64,000 nucleotides of DNA from Microthrixaceae bacterium (GCA_020637195.1 JACJWK010000003.1:190169-254168), one strand, 5' to 3'; positions 1-9,057 are shown, numbered from the stretch's first letter. The notes: generated by a model from the letters alone, not told the origin. A program made the numbers and translations.

Positions 1-777
1 CGCCGCCGGTTCATCACCTTCGGCGTCATCGGCGTGGTCATCGTCGGCGGCCTGTTCCTCTACTCCACCTTCGCCGGCGACGACGGTGACGAGTCCTCGG
101 ACACCACGGCCACCACCGCGGCGGCCGACGCCGCCGGCGAATTCACCTACGGCACCACCGAGTGCGCCCCCGACACGCCGCCGGCCGAGCCGGTCATCGA
201 CTACGAGGACCCCTTCCAGGACTGCCTCGACCCCGACGCCACCTACACCGCCGTGTTCGACACGAACCAGGGCGAGATCCGCGTCGACCTCGACACCGCC
301 ACCACGCCGGGCACGGTCAACAACTTCGTGAACCTGGCCCGCAACGGCTACTACGACGGCACCGAGATCTTCCGCACCGACACCTCGATCGGCATCATCC
401 AGGGCGGCTCCCCCCACACCAACGACGCCAGCGACCCCGGCCCGGGCTACAACATCCCCGACGAGGGCACCGGCTTCACGTACGAGCCCGGCCAGCTCGT
501 GATGGCGCGGTCCGCCGGCCCCGACAGCGGCTCGGCACAGTTCTTCTTCGTGGGCACCGACGCCGCCTCGGCCTTGGACGGCCAGGGCACCTACGTCGTG
601 TTCGGCACCACCGACGACGCCGGCATCGGGGTCATCAACGACATCCTCGCCCTCAACGAGGACGATCCCGACAGCGGCCTCGGCGGCAGCCCGAGCGAGA
701 CCGTCACCATCAACTCGGTCACCATCGAGCAGACCGGCGGCGGCGGAAGCGACGCCACGACCACCACGGCCGGCTGA
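1..777 (+). CDS. Cyclophilin-type peptidyl-prolyl isomerase, membrane-anchored (5' end cut off)
   Basis: The frame is open from base 1, so the true start lies upstream of the window. The visible 258 residues begin with basic residues and one membrane helix (about residues 5-23), then an acidic, threonine-rich linker, then a cyclophilin domain with NFVNLARNGYYDG, IIQGG, and the region ending in SAQFFFV and VFG. Cyclophilins catalyse cis-trans isomerisation of X-Pro bonds. The helix followed by a low-complexity linker suggests a domain anchored outside the cytoplasmic membrane. The tail is Gly/Thr-rich. It converges on a sulfatase, with two palindromic repeats between them. Family assignment is firm; substrate is unknown. 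Confidence 0.88.
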   Translation, partial: RRRFITFGVIGVVIVGGLFLYSTFAGDDGDESSDTTATTAAADAAGEFTYGTTECAPDTPPAEPVIDYEDPFQDCLDPDATYTAVFDTNQGEIRVDLDTATTPGTVNNFVNLARNGYYDGTEIFRTDTSIGIIQGGSPHTNDASDPGPGYNIPDEGTGFTYEPGQLVMARSAGPDSGSAQFFFVGTDAASALDGQGTYVVFGTTDDAGIGVINDILALNEDDPDSGLGGSPSETVTINSVTIEQTGGGGSDATTTTAG

Positions 778-880
778 GCGCACAGGGGCCGGCAACGAGG
801 GCCGTCCCCTCCCCGCCACCGTCTCCGATCCCGGTCTCGCAGCCCGACGCCGGCGGAGCCGCGCCCCCTCACCCCGTCCG

Positions 881-929
881 TTCTGTGTACAGAATCCGCG
901 CCCTGACCGCGCGAGACCTGTACACAGAA
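881..929. repeat. 49-bp nested palindromic repeat, copy 1
   Basis: A 12-base arm TTCTGTGTACAG and its exact complement CTGTACACAGAA enclose a second inverted repeat CGCGC/GCGCG with a 7-base loop, spaced 12-4-5-7-5-4-12. It lies between convergent genes. An identical copy begins 119 bp further on. No poly-T follows, so it is not a classical intrinsic terminator. Confidence 0.9.
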
Positions 930-999
930 CCAAAAGGGCGGGTGGGGTCCGTGACGGCGGACCCGGCGCCGGCGGCGCCGCGCTCCCCCACCCCGTCCG

Positions 1000-1048
1000 T
1001 TCTGTGTACAGAATCCGCGCCCTGACCGCGCGAGACCTGTACACAGAA
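1000..1048. repeat. 49-bp nested palindromic repeat, copy 2
   Basis: Identical in all 49 positions to the copy at 881-929, in the same orientation. The flanks are also shared (CACCCCGTCCG before, CCAAAAGGGCGGGTGGGG after). The flanks can pair further through CCCCACCC and GGGTGGGG. The two copies plus flanks form a tandem duplication with a 119-bp period that fills most of the gap between the cyclophilin and the sulfatase. Confidence 0.9.
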
Positions 1049-1095
1049 CCAAAAGGGCGGGTGGGGTCCTGACGGCGGGCCCGGCGCCGGCGCCG

Positions 1096-2670
1096 TCAGG
1101 TGAGGCCGAGGCGCACGAATTGGTCGTCGGGCGCCTCGACCTCGAGGAGCGCCTCGCGCAGGCGGTCGGCCAGGTCCGCCTCGGTCGGGGCGGCCGACGC
1201 CTCGCCGGCGAGGTCGTGCTCCTGGGCCGGGTCCTCGTCGTTGTCCCACAGGTGGTGGCCGGTCGTGCGGTGGCCCCACGCCCAGAACGGCAGCAGGTCG
1301 CCGGCGACGAAGGGCTGGCGGATCACCGGGACGCCCGAGCCCGGCATGCGGTCCAGCACCGCCCGGTCGTCGGGCGCCGGTAGCCCGACCACGCCGTCGA
1401 CGGGCAGCGGCATCGTCGACCAGCGGTTCGACCACATCGACAGCGGCTCGTTGGCGCCGACGGGCGCGCGGGCGTAGGTGGTGTGGCCGTCGAGCAGGTG
1501 CACCTCGCGGCCCCAGATGCCGGCCAGCACCCAGTCGCGGACCGACTCGGCGGCGCCGTCGAGCAGCGGCACCAGCGAGCGCCCGTGGGTGCGGTGCCCG
1601 ACGGTCACCCCGAACACGTCGGCGAGGGTGGCGTGCAGGTCGACGCTGGTGGTGAGCGCGTCGCACGACCCCGCGGGCCGCCCCGGCCACGCGACCAGCA
1701 ACGGGATGTGGGCCATCGGCGCGTACAGCGGCACGCCGGGCTTGCCGAACACGTCGTGCTCACCGAGGTAGTGGCCGTGGTCGGTGGTGACGACGACCGC
1801 GGTGTCGTCCCAGCGGCCCTGGCGGTCGAGCTCGTCGAGCAACCGACCGAACCAGTGGTCGATCATGGTCAGCTTCGAGCCGTAGTTGGCCCGGACGTGG
1901 CGGGCCTCGCGCTCGGTCAGCACGCCGTCGGCCACGGTGTCGGTGGAGTAGGGCGGCCAGATCAGCAGCGGGTCGTCCCAGTCGGGGTCGTAGCGGCCCG
2001 CCCACGGCGCCGGCGTGTCGAAGGGCTCGTGCGGGTCGAACTCGTCGACGAACAGCAGCCACCGGTCGTGGGCGTCGGCGCTGGTGGCCAGCCACTCGGT
2101 GGCGGCGGTCATCGTGCGGGGCCCGGGGAAGTCGGCCTCCTCACGGAACCACGTGCGTGAGTCGTCGTAGTGGTGGTGGACCGCGCTCGGCGTCGACGGC
2201 AGCGCCGGCGCCCCCAGCCACGACGGGTCGGGCCGGGTCTTCCACGGGTCGCCCTCGTGGCCCCGGACGTACGTCCACGCCGAGAAGTCGGTGTGGTAGT
2301 TCTCGCCGCCCGTCTCGAAGAGGTGGGGGTGGTCGGCGCACAGCATCGTGGTGACGCCGGCCTGGCGCAGCTGGTAGGTGATCGCCCGCTCCCACAGCTC
2401 GACCGAGCCCCACGGCCGCCACAGGAAGTCCCACGCTCCGCACAGGATGTCGTGGCGGGCGGGCATGCAGGGCAGCGACCCCACCACGTGGCGGTCGAAG
2501 CGCACGGCCCGCTCGGCGAAGCGGTCGAGGTTGGGGGTGTCGAACTCGTCGGCGCCGTACGCCCCCACGTGGTGGCGGTTGAGGCTGTCGAGCAGCACCA
2601 CCACGACGTTGCGGGGCGCCGCCCCGGTGTCGGCGCCGGCGGGATCGGGGGCGTCGGCGTGGGCGGTCAT
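1096..2670 (-). CDS. Sulfatase (alkaline phosphatase superfamily)
   Basis: The predicted 524 residues carry the type I sulfatase signature. A metal-binding Asp lies near residue 28 in VVVLLDSLNRHH, and C68-M-P-A-R72 is the C-x-P-x-R motif whose cysteine is converted to formylglycine. Further on are TTDHGHYLGEHD and a late RxPFVAGD segment. Such enzymes hydrolyse sulfate esters; the substrate cannot be told. No signal peptide is visible, so it is probably cytoplasmic. ATG at 2670 is preferred over an in-frame GTG at 2736 because a purine-rich GAGGGGG stretch precedes it. A formylglycine-generating enzyme would be needed but is not in the window. Confidence 0.88.
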   Translation of the reverse strand: MTAHADAPDPAGADTGAAPRNVVVVLLDSLNRHHVGAYGADEFDTPNLDRFAERAVRFDRHVVGSLPCMPARHDILCGAWDFLWRPWGSVELWERAITYQLRQAGVTTMLCADHPHLFETGGENYHTDFSAWTYVRGHEGDPWKTRPDPSWLGAPALPSTPSAVHHHYDDSRTWFREEADFPGPRTMTAATEWLATSADAHDRWLLFVDEFDPHEPFDTPAPWAGRYDPDWDDPLLIWPPYSTDTVADGVLTEREARHVRANYGSKLTMIDHWFGRLLDELDRQGRWDDTAVVVTTDHGHYLGEHDVFGKPGVPLYAPMAHIPLLVAWPGRPAGSCDALTTSVDLHATLADVFGVTVGHRTHGRSLVPLLDGAAESVRDWVLAGIWGREVHLLDGHTTYARAPVGANEPLSMWSNRWSTMPLPVDGVVGLPAPDDRAVLDRMPGSGVPVIRQPFVAGDLLPFWAWGHRTTGHHLWDNDEDPAQEHDLAGEASAAPTEADLADRLREALLEVEAPDDQFVRLGLT

Positions 2671-2782
2671 GGCCACCGTCCCCCTCGGTGCCGATCCGGT
2701 GCCCGGCTGGTCGCGCCGGGGCGACCAGGCGTGCACCGGCGCCGGGGGAGGGTGGGGCGGCGAGGCGGCGCCGCCGGCCCGG

Positions 2783-3445
2783 TCACGGCAGGACGTCGAG
2801 GTCGCGCGGCTGGCCGTCCACGAAGATGGCCACGCCGCCGGCGCCGGCCGAGCGCCAGGAGCCGTCGGGGTCGCGGATCAAAGCGGTGCGGTCGTCGATG
2901 CCGGCCACCGGCAGGCCCCGGGGCGCGAGCTGGATGGTGCGGTGGGCCTTCTCTCGCGACCAGTGGTCGTGGTGGGGGATGACCGCCAGGCCCGGGAGCA
3001 GGCCGAGGCCGACGGCGAAGGCGCCGCCGCGCGGGTCGACCATGGGGTCGCACAGGACGCGGGCGGCGCCGCTGGACGCGGCCAGCACCGCGCCGCCCTC
3101 CCAGGCGGCCACGAGCGCGTCCCAGACCGGCGAGTCCTTCAGCACCGACCGCAGGTGCATCGACGAACCGCCCGACAGGTAGACGAAGCGGGCGGCGGAC
3201 ACGACCTCGGCGTGCTCGGGCACGAGGGCGTCGGCCCGCTTGAGGACGTCGAGGCCCCGGACCGTGGCGCCGAGGCCCTCGAACCACGCCGCGGCGGCGT
3301 CGACGTCGCGCTGCGGGTGCTCGTACGCGGCGGCGGTGGGCAGCACGACCACCTCGGTGCCCCCGCTGGCGGCGAGCAGGTCGGCGTCGAAGCTGCACCC
3401 GTCGCTGAAGGCGTCGCCGCCCACCAGGGCGAGGGGCCCGCTCAC
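2783..3445 (-). CDS. Peptidase S51 / cyanophycinase-like protein
   Basis: This 220-residue protein has a glutamine-amidotransferase-like Rossmann fold seen in S51 peptidases: an opening LALVGGDAF strand-turn, VVLPTAAAYEH, YLSGGSSMHL, and the nucleophile elbow LAASSGAARVL with a candidate serine. HHDHW supplies candidate histidines. The family cleaves Asp- or cyanophycin-type peptides, but many members are uncharacterised. The GTG start overlaps the TGA of the upstream methyltransferase by 4 bases (GTGA), which implies translational coupling. Specific substrate is unknown. Confidence 0.75.
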   Translation of the reverse strand: MSGPLALVGGDAFSDGCSFDADLLAASGGTEVVVLPTAAAYEHPQRDVDAAAAWFEGLGATVRGLDVLKRADALVPEHAEVVSAARFVYLSGGSSMHLRSVLKDSPVWDALVAAWEGGAVLAASSGAARVLCDPMVDPRGGAFAVGLGLLPGLAVIPHHDHWSREKAHRTIQLAPRGLPVAGIDDRTALIRDPDGSWRSAGAGGVAIFVDGQPRDLDVLP

Positions 3446-4110
3446 TCCCCCGCCTCCGAGCCCGATGCGCCGGCGGCGTCGTCGGCGCCCCCGGCGTCGT
3501 CCCCGCGGTCGGCCGTGTCGCCACCGTCGGCTCCGAGGTCGACGAGGTCCGCCGGCCGGCGGGTGGCGGCCCCGAGGACGAAGGTGCGGAGGGGCCAGAC
3601 GACCGGCGGCATGTTGATCCTCTCGATGTCGATGATGATGAGGTGGTTGGAGCGGATGGCCAGGGGCAGGTCGCGGTTCGCCTCCCACCCCGACACCAGC
3701 CGCACCAGCGGGCTCGCCGCCGACCGCAGGCGATGGCCCGGGCCGGGCTGGCGGGCGGGCTCGAGGAACAGTAGACGGCCCCCGGGCGTCAGCAGGCGAC
3801 GGACCGCGGCCAGCTCGGTGGCGAGGTCCTCGACCGCCGCCAGGTGCAGCACCGACACCACCGTGTCGAACGACCCCTCGGCGGCGTGCTCGTCGCCGGG
3901 TGCCTCGTCCAGCGCCGCGGCCGCCGCCGACCGGGCCCGCACCACCTCGTCGGCCCCGGCCAGCAGGTCGGGCTCGGTGCCGTCGCCGAGGTCCAGCACC
4001 CGTCCGGAGGCCCGTCGGAGCAGGCGGCGGCGCTGCTCGCGCAGCACGGCGCGCGCCACCGGGGGCAGGGCGCGCAGGACGCCGGAGGGGAACGCCGGCA
4101 GGGGGTCCAC
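3442..4110 (-). CDS. Class I SAM-dependent methyltransferase
   Basis: A 222-residue protein with the methyltransferase fold: motif I region VLDLGDGTEPDLL, an acidic strand end FDTVVSVLHLAAVED, and LLTPGGRLLFLEP, which is typical of UbiE-like enzymes. It ends in an Asp/Gly/Ala-rich tail of about 35 residues with no recognisable domain. Motif I is LDLGDGTEPD rather than the usual GxGxG, so it is divergent. GTG at 4110 was chosen from the domain start. It overlaps the following S51-like gene. The methyl acceptor is unknown. Confidence 0.72.
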   Translation of the reverse strand: MDPLPAFPSGVLRALPPVARAVLREQRRRLLRRASGRVLDLGDGTEPDLLAGADEVVRARSAAAAALDEAPGDEHAAEGSFDTVVSVLHLAAVEDLATELAAVRRLLTPGGRLLFLEPARQPGPGHRLRSAASPLVRLVSGWEANRDLPLAIRSNHLIIIDIERINMPPVVWPLRTFVLGAATRRPADLVDLGADGGDTADRGDDAGGADDAAGASGSEAGE

Positions 4111-4170
4111 GGCCCCCGACACTACCGGCGGGTCGCCACCGGGCTTTGGAGCCGCGCGCGGCCCGGTCGG

Positions 4171-4176
4171 TAGGGT
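4171..4176 (+). promoter_or_regulatory. -10 box of a probable leaderless promoter
   Basis: TAGGGT ends 7 nt before the ATG at 4184, leaving almost no room for a 5' leader or a ribosome-binding site. The same arrangement recurs before many genes here. Confidence 0.5.
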
Positions 4177-4183
4177 GCGCGCC

Positions 4184-5038
4184 ATGACGATCAAGAAGGT
4201 TGGGATCCTCGGGTCGGGCATCATGGGCGCCGGCATCGCCGAAGTGGCCGCCAAGGCGGGCCACGAGGTGGTGCTGCGGTCGCGCCAGCAGGACACCGCC
4301 GACGCCATGGTGGCGACGCTCGAGAAGTCGCTGGCCCGCCAGGTCGACAAGGGCCGGCTCGAGGCCGCCGACCGCGACGCCACGCTCGAGCGGGTCACCG
4401 CCACCTCGCAGATGCACGCCCTGGCCCACTGCGACCTCGTCGTCGAGTCGGTGGTCGAGGACCTCGAGGTGAAGCAGCACCTGTTCGCCGAGCTGCACGA
4501 CGTCTGCTCCGAGTACACCATCCTCGCCACCAACACCTCGACGCTGCCGGTGATCGAGATGGCCATGGTCACCGACCGGCCCGAGAAGGTCTGCGGCGTC
4601 CACTTCTTCAACCCGGCGCCGGCCATGAGCCTGGTCGAGATCGTCCGCCCCCTCACCGCGTCCGACGAGACCATCGAGTCGGTGAAGGCGTTCGCGTCGG
4701 CCTGCGGCAAGGACCCGGTCGAGGTGAAGGACCGGGCGGGCTTCATCGTGAACGCCCTGCTGTTCCCCTACCTCAACAACGCCGTGCGGATGCTCGAGAA
4801 CGGCACCGCCAGCCGCGACGACATCGACACGGCCATGAAGGGCGGCTGCAACTTCCCGATGGGCCCGCTGGCGCTGCTCGATCTCGTCGGCCTCGACACG
4901 TCCCTGTCGATCCTCGACGCGCTCTACGAGGAGTTCCGCGACCCGAACTACGCCGCCATGCCCCTGCTGCGGCGCATGGTGGCCGCCGGCCAGCTCGGCC
5001 GGAAGTCGGGCGCCGGCTTCTACGACTACTCGAGGTAG
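4184..5038 (+). CDS. 3-hydroxybutyryl-CoA dehydrogenase
   Basis: 284 residues, the usual length of stand-alone 3-hydroxyacyl-CoA dehydrogenases (Hbd/FadB2 type). The NAD-binding motif G10-S-G12-I-M-G15 opens the Rossmann domain, and GVHFFNPAPAMSLVEIV contains the catalytic His/Glu region. KDRAGFIVNALLFPYLN and the C-terminal GRKSGAGFYDY are hallmarks of the family. It oxidises or forms 3-hydroxyacyl-CoA in fatty-acid or butanoate metabolism. It stands alone in its transcription direction, divergent from the methyltransferase gene. Confidence 0.93.
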   Translation: MTIKKVGILGSGIMGAGIAEVAAKAGHEVVLRSRQQDTADAMVATLEKSLARQVDKGRLEAADRDATLERVTATSQMHALAHCDLVVESVVEDLEVKQHLFAELHDVCSEYTILATNTSTLPVIEMAMVTDRPEKVCGVHFFNPAPAMSLVEIVRPLTASDETIESVKAFASACGKDPVEVKDRAGFIVNALLFPYLNNAVRMLENGTASRDDIDTAMKGGCNFPMGPLALLDLVGLDTSLSILDALYEEFRDPNYAAMPLLRRMVAAGQLGRKSGAGFYDYSR

Positions 5039-5119
5039 CGGCCCGCCGGTCCCGGGGACGGGGCGGCCGATTCCGGGCCCGTGGTCCGTTCCGGCCCCCG
5101 GCTGGATAGAACGGACGGC

Positions 5120-5923
5120 GTGAGGAAGCGCCGCGCCCGCACCGACGACCCCCGACCGACCGGCGAGCTCGTCGCCGGCGCGCTCGCCGAGGACGGCACC
5201 GCCGGCCGCCGGACCCGCACCCGCGCCGCCTTGGGGGCGCTCGCCCGCGACGCCCGCCGGGCGGGCCGGAAGGCGGTGGCCAGCGGCCACTGGCTCGCGG
5301 AGACGACCGCCGGCCTCGCTCAGCACCTCCCCGTCCGCGACCACGCCACCCTCGTCGCCCACCACCAGGGCAAGACCGGCCCCGAGCTGGCCGACGCCCT
5401 CATCCGCAACGCCGGCGTGGCCAGCGGTGCGGCGGGCGCGGTGGCCGGCGCCCTCATCGGGGCCGAGGAGATCGTCCCCCACACGTGGGCCACCGTGCCC
5501 TTCGAGCTCGCCGCCGAGACCGCGCTCGTCGTGGCCATCGAGATGAAGCTGGTCGCCGAGCTGCACGAGGCGCTGGGGCGGCCCGTCCCCGGTGCCGGTC
5601 CCCAGCGCGGGCTGCTGATCGCCCAGAGCTGGGCCGAGAAGCGCGGGGTGAACCCCCAGGACCTCGTGCTCGGCGTCGGCGCCGCCGACATCTTCGGCCG
5701 CCAGGCCCGGGTGACCCTCACCGTCGCCCTGCGCCGGCGCCTCACGCACCGCCTGGGCCGCAGCATGGCCGCGCTCATCCCGCTCATGGCCGGTGCCATC
5801 GCCGGCGCCGTGCTCAACCGGCGGGCCACGGTGGCCATCGGCGAGACCGTGGCCGCCGACCTGCGCCGCGAGGGCGTCGTGGTCGTGTCGACGGTGCCCG
5901 GCGCCGGGTTCGCCACCGCCTAG
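5120..5923 (+). CDS. EcsC-like hydrophobic protein of unknown function
   Basis: 267 residues starting at GTG 5120. A basic N-terminus (about 60 residues) is followed by a central segment with small-residue helices (GVASGAAGAVAGALIGAEE) and a C-terminal glycine/alanine-rich segment LIPLMAGAIAGAVLNRRAT. The late hydrophobic hairpin ending in N-x3-T resembles EcsC-family proteins. I do not recognise a catalytic motif. It lies 12 bp upstream of aat, so the two may be co-transcribed. Function is not assigned. Confidence 0.6.
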   Translation: MRKRRARTDDPRPTGELVAGALAEDGTAGRRTRTRAALGALARDARRAGRKAVASGHWLAETTAGLAQHLPVRDHATLVAHHQGKTGPELADALIRNAGVASGAAGAVAGALIGAEEIVPHTWATVPFELAAETALVVAIEMKLVAELHEALGRPVPGAGPQRGLLIAQSWAEKRGVNPQDLVLGVGAADIFGRQARVTLTVALRRRLTHRLGRSMAALIPLMAGAIAGAVLNRRATVAIGETVAADLRREGVVVVSTVPGAGFATA

Positions 5924-5935
5924 CGTCTCGCCGCG

Positions 5936-6640
5936 GTGCCGCCGCTCGAGCCCGAGCCCACCCTGTGGGACCTGCCCGACCCGCGTGACGCGCCCCCGGG
6001 CGACGACCTCATCGGCCTCGGCGCCGACCTCGAGCCCGGCACGCTGCTCGCCGCCTACCGGGCCGGGCTCTTCCCGATGCCCACCCGCCACCTGCCGCGG
6101 CCCCGCTCGGGTCGGCCGGGCCGGGCCCTCGGCTGGTGGTCGCCCGATCCCCGGGGGATCGTGCCCCTCGACGGCCTGCGGGTCACCCGCTCGCTCCGGC
6201 GCTCGGTGCGCCGCTACGAGGTGCGGGTCGACGGCGCCTTCACCGAGGTGGTGGTGGCCTGCGCCGACCCGTCCCGCCCGCACGGCTGGATCTCCGAGGA
6301 GATCGTCGCCGCCTACACCCGGCTGCACGAGCTCGGGTGGGCGCACAGCGTCGAGACCTGGTGCGACGGCGTGCTGGTCGGCGGCCTCTACGGCGTGTCG
6401 GTGGGAGGCCTGTTCGCCGGCGAGTCGATGTTCCACCGCGAGCGCGACGCCTCCAAGGTGGCGCTGGTGGGCCTGGTCGAGCTGTTGCGGGCGGCATCGC
6501 CCGGGGCCGACGGTCGGCTGCTGGACGTCCAGTGGCTCACGCCCCACCTGGCGTCGCTCGGCGCGGTCGACGTCACCCGCGGCGAGTACCTCGACCGCCT
6601 CGCCGCCGCGCTGCCCCTCCCCGACGCCTTCTCGCCCTGA
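5936..6640 (+). CDS. aat: Leucyl/phenylalanyl-tRNA-protein transferase
   Basis: 234 residues, the normal Aat length. The characteristic blocks are present in order: DLIGLGADLEPGTLLAAYRAGLFPM, GWWSPDPRGIVPLD, HGWISEEIVAAY, and GGLYGVSVGGLFAGESMF. The enzyme adds Leu or Phe from aminoacyl-tRNA to proteins with N-terminal Lys or Arg, creating N-degrons for ClpS/ClpAP-type proteolysis in the cytoplasm. The start is GTG. A TAGCGT hexamer that includes the stop codon of the preceding gene ends 9 nt upstream, so it may also have its own promoter. Confidence 0.94.
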   Translation: MPPLEPEPTLWDLPDPRDAPPGDDLIGLGADLEPGTLLAAYRAGLFPMPTRHLPRPRSGRPGRALGWWSPDPRGIVPLDGLRVTRSLRRSVRRYEVRVDGAFTEVVVACADPSRPHGWISEEIVAAYTRLHELGWAHSVETWCDGVLVGGLYGVSVGGLFAGESMFHRERDASKVALVGLVELLRAASPGADGRLLDVQWLTPHLASLGAVDVTRGEYLDRLAAALPLPDAFSP

Positions 6641-6674
6641 CGGCCGCCGGGGGACGGACGGCCCCGGAGGTCAG
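6637..6674. terminator. Hairpin region spanning the stops of two convergent genes
   Basis: CTGAC at 6637-6641 and GTCAG at 6670-6674 each contain one stop codon of the convergent aat and PAP2 genes. CCGGGG (6647-6652) and CCCCGG (6662-6667) form an inner stem. There is no T-tract. Confidence 0.4.
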
Positions 6675-7465
6675 CGGTCGCGGGGGCCGAGGCGCCGGCC
6701 GAGCAGGCCGATGGCGGTGCCGATGGCGAGGCCGCCGGCCACGTCGGAGGCGTGGTGGTCGCGCACGTGGACCCGGCTGAGGGCGATCGTCAGCGCCGCC
6801 GCCCACCACAGCGGCCAGAGGCGCGATCCCTCCGACAGCAGCGTGGCCATGCACGCCGACGACGCCGAGTGGCCGCTCGGGAAGCTCGACGACGTCTGGA
6901 CCCGGATCTTGTAGGCGTGCTCGCCCACCATCTCGGGACGGGTGCGGCCGATCGACCGCTTGAGGGGACCGTTGACGAGCGCGGACTCGATCCCCAGCCA
7001 CACGAGCAGGCGCACCGCCTTGCGGCGGCGGGCGGGCTGCACGAGCAGCACGCCCGCGAGCGCCAGCCACACCAGCCCGTGCTCACCGACCCGGGTGGCC
7101 GTGTACATCACCGCATCGGCGGCGGGGCGCCCGCGCAGCGTGTCGAAGCGCTCGTCGACCCAGCGGTCGGCCTCGGCCAGGGCCCGGCCGCCCGCCGAGA
7201 CCGACTCCTCGCCGCCGACGACGGCGCCGGCGGCGCCGGTGGCATCCTCCTCCCGCGCCGAGCCCGCCTCGACCGCCTCGACCGCCTCGACCGCGCCGCC
7301 GGGGCGCTGACCGGCCGCCCCGCCCTCGACCGGCACGGACGCCTCCGCCCGTGCGTCGGCCCGGCGGTCGAACGGGCGCGGGACCGTGGCGCCGGCGCCG
7401 GCCTGGTCCGTCTCGTCGGCGTCGGGCCGCCCGTCGTCACCGGTGGAGTCGCCGACCGCCGTCAC
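6671..7465 (-). CDS. PAP2-family membrane phosphatase
   Basis: About 264 residues. The first ~110 are low-complexity (acidic, Ala/Glu-rich). The C-terminal half is an integral-membrane PAP2 domain with all three motifs: KRSIGRTRP (K-x6-RP), SSFPSGHSASS (PSGH), and SRVHVRDHHASD (SR-x5-H-x3-D). Such enzymes dephosphorylate lipid phosphates such as undecaprenyl-PP or phosphatidate at the membrane. Start choice is uncertain: GTG 7465 follows a G-run, and an in-frame GTG at 7504 is also open. It lies downstream of the DUF1501 gene on the same strand. Confidence 0.85.
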   Translation of the reverse strand: MTAVGDSTGDDGRPDADETDQAGAGATVPRPFDRRADARAEASVPVEGGAAGQRPGGAVEAVEAVEAGSAREEDATGAAGAVVGGEESVSAGGRALAEADRWVDERFDTLRGRPAADAVMYTATRVGEHGLVWLALAGVLLVQPARRRKAVRLLVWLGIESALVNGPLKRSIGRTRPEMVGEHAYKIRVQTSSSFPSGHSASSACMATLLSEGSRLWPLWWAAALTIALSRVHVRDHHASDVAGGLAIGTAIGLLGRRLGPRDR

Positions 7466-7550
7466 GCCCCCATCGTGCCCCGCCGGGCGACCGGGCGTGC
7501 GCACCCGTGCGCGGCGTTCACCACGGGTTCGCCGCGGTGTCGGACCGGGG

Positions 7551-9029
7551 TCAGACCTGCGCCACCACGTAGGGCCGGAGGTCGCCCGCCACGTCGGGGC
7601 GGGCCGGGGGAATCGACACGCCGTCCGCCCCGCGGGCCTGCGCCCCCTCCGGCAGGCCCGCCGCCGGCGGGCCGGCGAACACCCCGAGATCGGCGAACGG
7701 CTGGCCGCTCTCGTCGCGGCCCTGCGCCTCGTCGGTCAGGTTGGGGTCGCCGCCCAGCCGGTTGAGCGCGGTGGCGTAGACGGACCGGAAGTCCACCGTG
7801 GCCACCATGGCGTCCGAGTCCCGGTCCGCCACCGCCAGGCTCGGCGCCTCGCCGTACCGGCCGCCCCGCACGCCGCCGCCCACGAAGATCGTGCCGCTGG
7901 CCTGCCCGTGGTCGGTGCCCTGGCCGGCGTTCTGGCCGACCTGGCGGCCGAACTCGCTGTGGATCAGCACGAACACGTCCGCGGCCCGCGGGGTGCCGTC
8001 GAGGAGCGAGAAGAAGTGGGCGAGGCCGGCGTTCAGCTCGGTGAGGCGCTCCCACAGGTTGTAGGGCTCGCTGCCGTGGGTGTCGAACCCCCCGAGCGAG
8101 GCCACGTAGGTCTGGCACGGGATGCCCGCCTGGATCAGCGACGCCGCCGTGGACAGCTGGTGGGGCAGCGACCCCGACGAGCCGCCCGCGGCCAGGCGGG
8201 GCACGCCGGCCGCGACGGTGGCGGCCTGATCGGCCAGGGCGAGCGCCCGCGACGCCACACCGACCTTGTGGACCGCGGTCGAGGCCGGGTCGCCGAAGGC
8301 GCCGACGTCGTCGAGGAAGCGGTCGCGGTCGGGCACGTTCTGGGCCTGGAAGCCGAAGCCGTCGAGGTCGGCGATCGCGACCGACGGCGCGTGCTGCGAC
8401 GCGAGGGCCTGGTGGGCGCCGGTGAGCGACACGGCCCCGAGGGCCTGACCCGTGTTGGCCAGGTCGTTGTAGCGGCCGAGCCAGCCCGTGCTCATCAGCG
8501 TGCCGCCGAAGGCGCCCGCCCAGCGGAACGCCCAGGCCGCGAAGTGGCTCATGTCCCGCACCACGTTCTCGCCGGTGCCCTGGACGAGGGCGACGTCGCC
8601 CACGTCGTGCCACCGGTTCGCCAGGAAGGGCAGCGCCCCGTGGAGCGCCCACTGCCCGTCGAGGTCGAGGCACGGCGGCGAGTAGTCGCCCGGGGTCGGC
8701 AGGCCGTAGGGACGGGTGGTGGTGAGCTGGGTGAGGCCGATCCCGGGACGGGCGCTGCGGTACAGGCCGGTGGTGGTGGGCACGCCGAAGGGGACGACGG
8801 TGTTGAGGATGTCGCAGCCGCCGGTCAGCTCGACGAGGACGAGGACCGGCGTGCCCACGGGCAGCGTGGCCCCGAACGACTCCTCGGCGGCGGCGCCGAG
8901 CACGAACGGGTCGAGGCAGCGGGCGGCGGCGCCCGCGGCCAGCACGCCACCGACGCCCCGCAGGAAGGATCGGCGGGTGAGGCCGGCGCCGGTGGACGGC
9001 CGCGTCGGGGGGCGCATCGAAGGGGGCAT
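7551..9029 (-). CDS. DUF1501 protein, Tat-exported
   Basis: 492 residues. The N-terminus has a twin-arginine signal, R19-R20-S-F-L-R-G, followed by an alanine-rich hydrophobic stretch, so it should be exported folded. The mature part matches the DUF1501 family: LVLVELTGGCDILNTVVP near the start, FAAWAFRWAGAFGGTLMSTGWLGRY, and GTDHGQASGTIFVGGGVRGG near the C-terminus. The fold belongs to the alkaline phosphatase/sulfatase superfamily and the GTDHG segment is metal-site-like. Function is unknown. It follows the DUF1800 gene by 28 bp, the usual arrangement for this pair. Confidence 0.88.
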   Translation of the reverse strand: MPPSMRPPTRPSTGAGLTRRSFLRGVGGVLAAGAAARCLDPFVLGAAAEESFGATLPVGTPVLVLVELTGGCDILNTVVPFGVPTTTGLYRSARPGIGLTQLTTTRPYGLPTPGDYSPPCLDLDGQWALHGALPFLANRWHDVGDVALVQGTGENVVRDMSHFAAWAFRWAGAFGGTLMSTGWLGRYNDLANTGQALGAVSLTGAHQALASQHAPSVAIADLDGFGFQAQNVPDRDRFLDDVGAFGDPASTAVHKVGVASRALALADQAATVAAGVPRLAAGGSSGSLPHQLSTAASLIQAGIPCQTYVASLGGFDTHGSEPYNLWERLTELNAGLAHFFSLLDGTPRAADVFVLIHSEFGRQVGQNAGQGTDHGQASGTIFVGGGVRGGRYGEAPSLAVADRDSDAMVATVDFRSVYATALNRLGGDPNLTDEAQGRDESGQPFADLGVFAGPPAAGLPEGAQARGADGVSIPPARPDVAGDLRPYVVAQV

Positions 9030-9057
9030 CGGTGGGTCTCCTCGTCTCGATCGCCGG

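Noticed and set aside
881..1048. CRISPR array or integron attC sites
   Set aside because: Only two copies per site, with shared flanks instead of unique spacers and no cas or integrase gene. The fixed symmetric 49-bp layout does not match attC core sites.
4111..6547. Very long minus-strand open frame opposite the hydroxyacyl-CoA dehydrogenase, EcsC-like and aat genes
   Set aside because: It is a GC-rich shadow frame. The plus-strand genes have clear family motifs, and the minus-strand product is low-complexity His/Gly/Val-rich.
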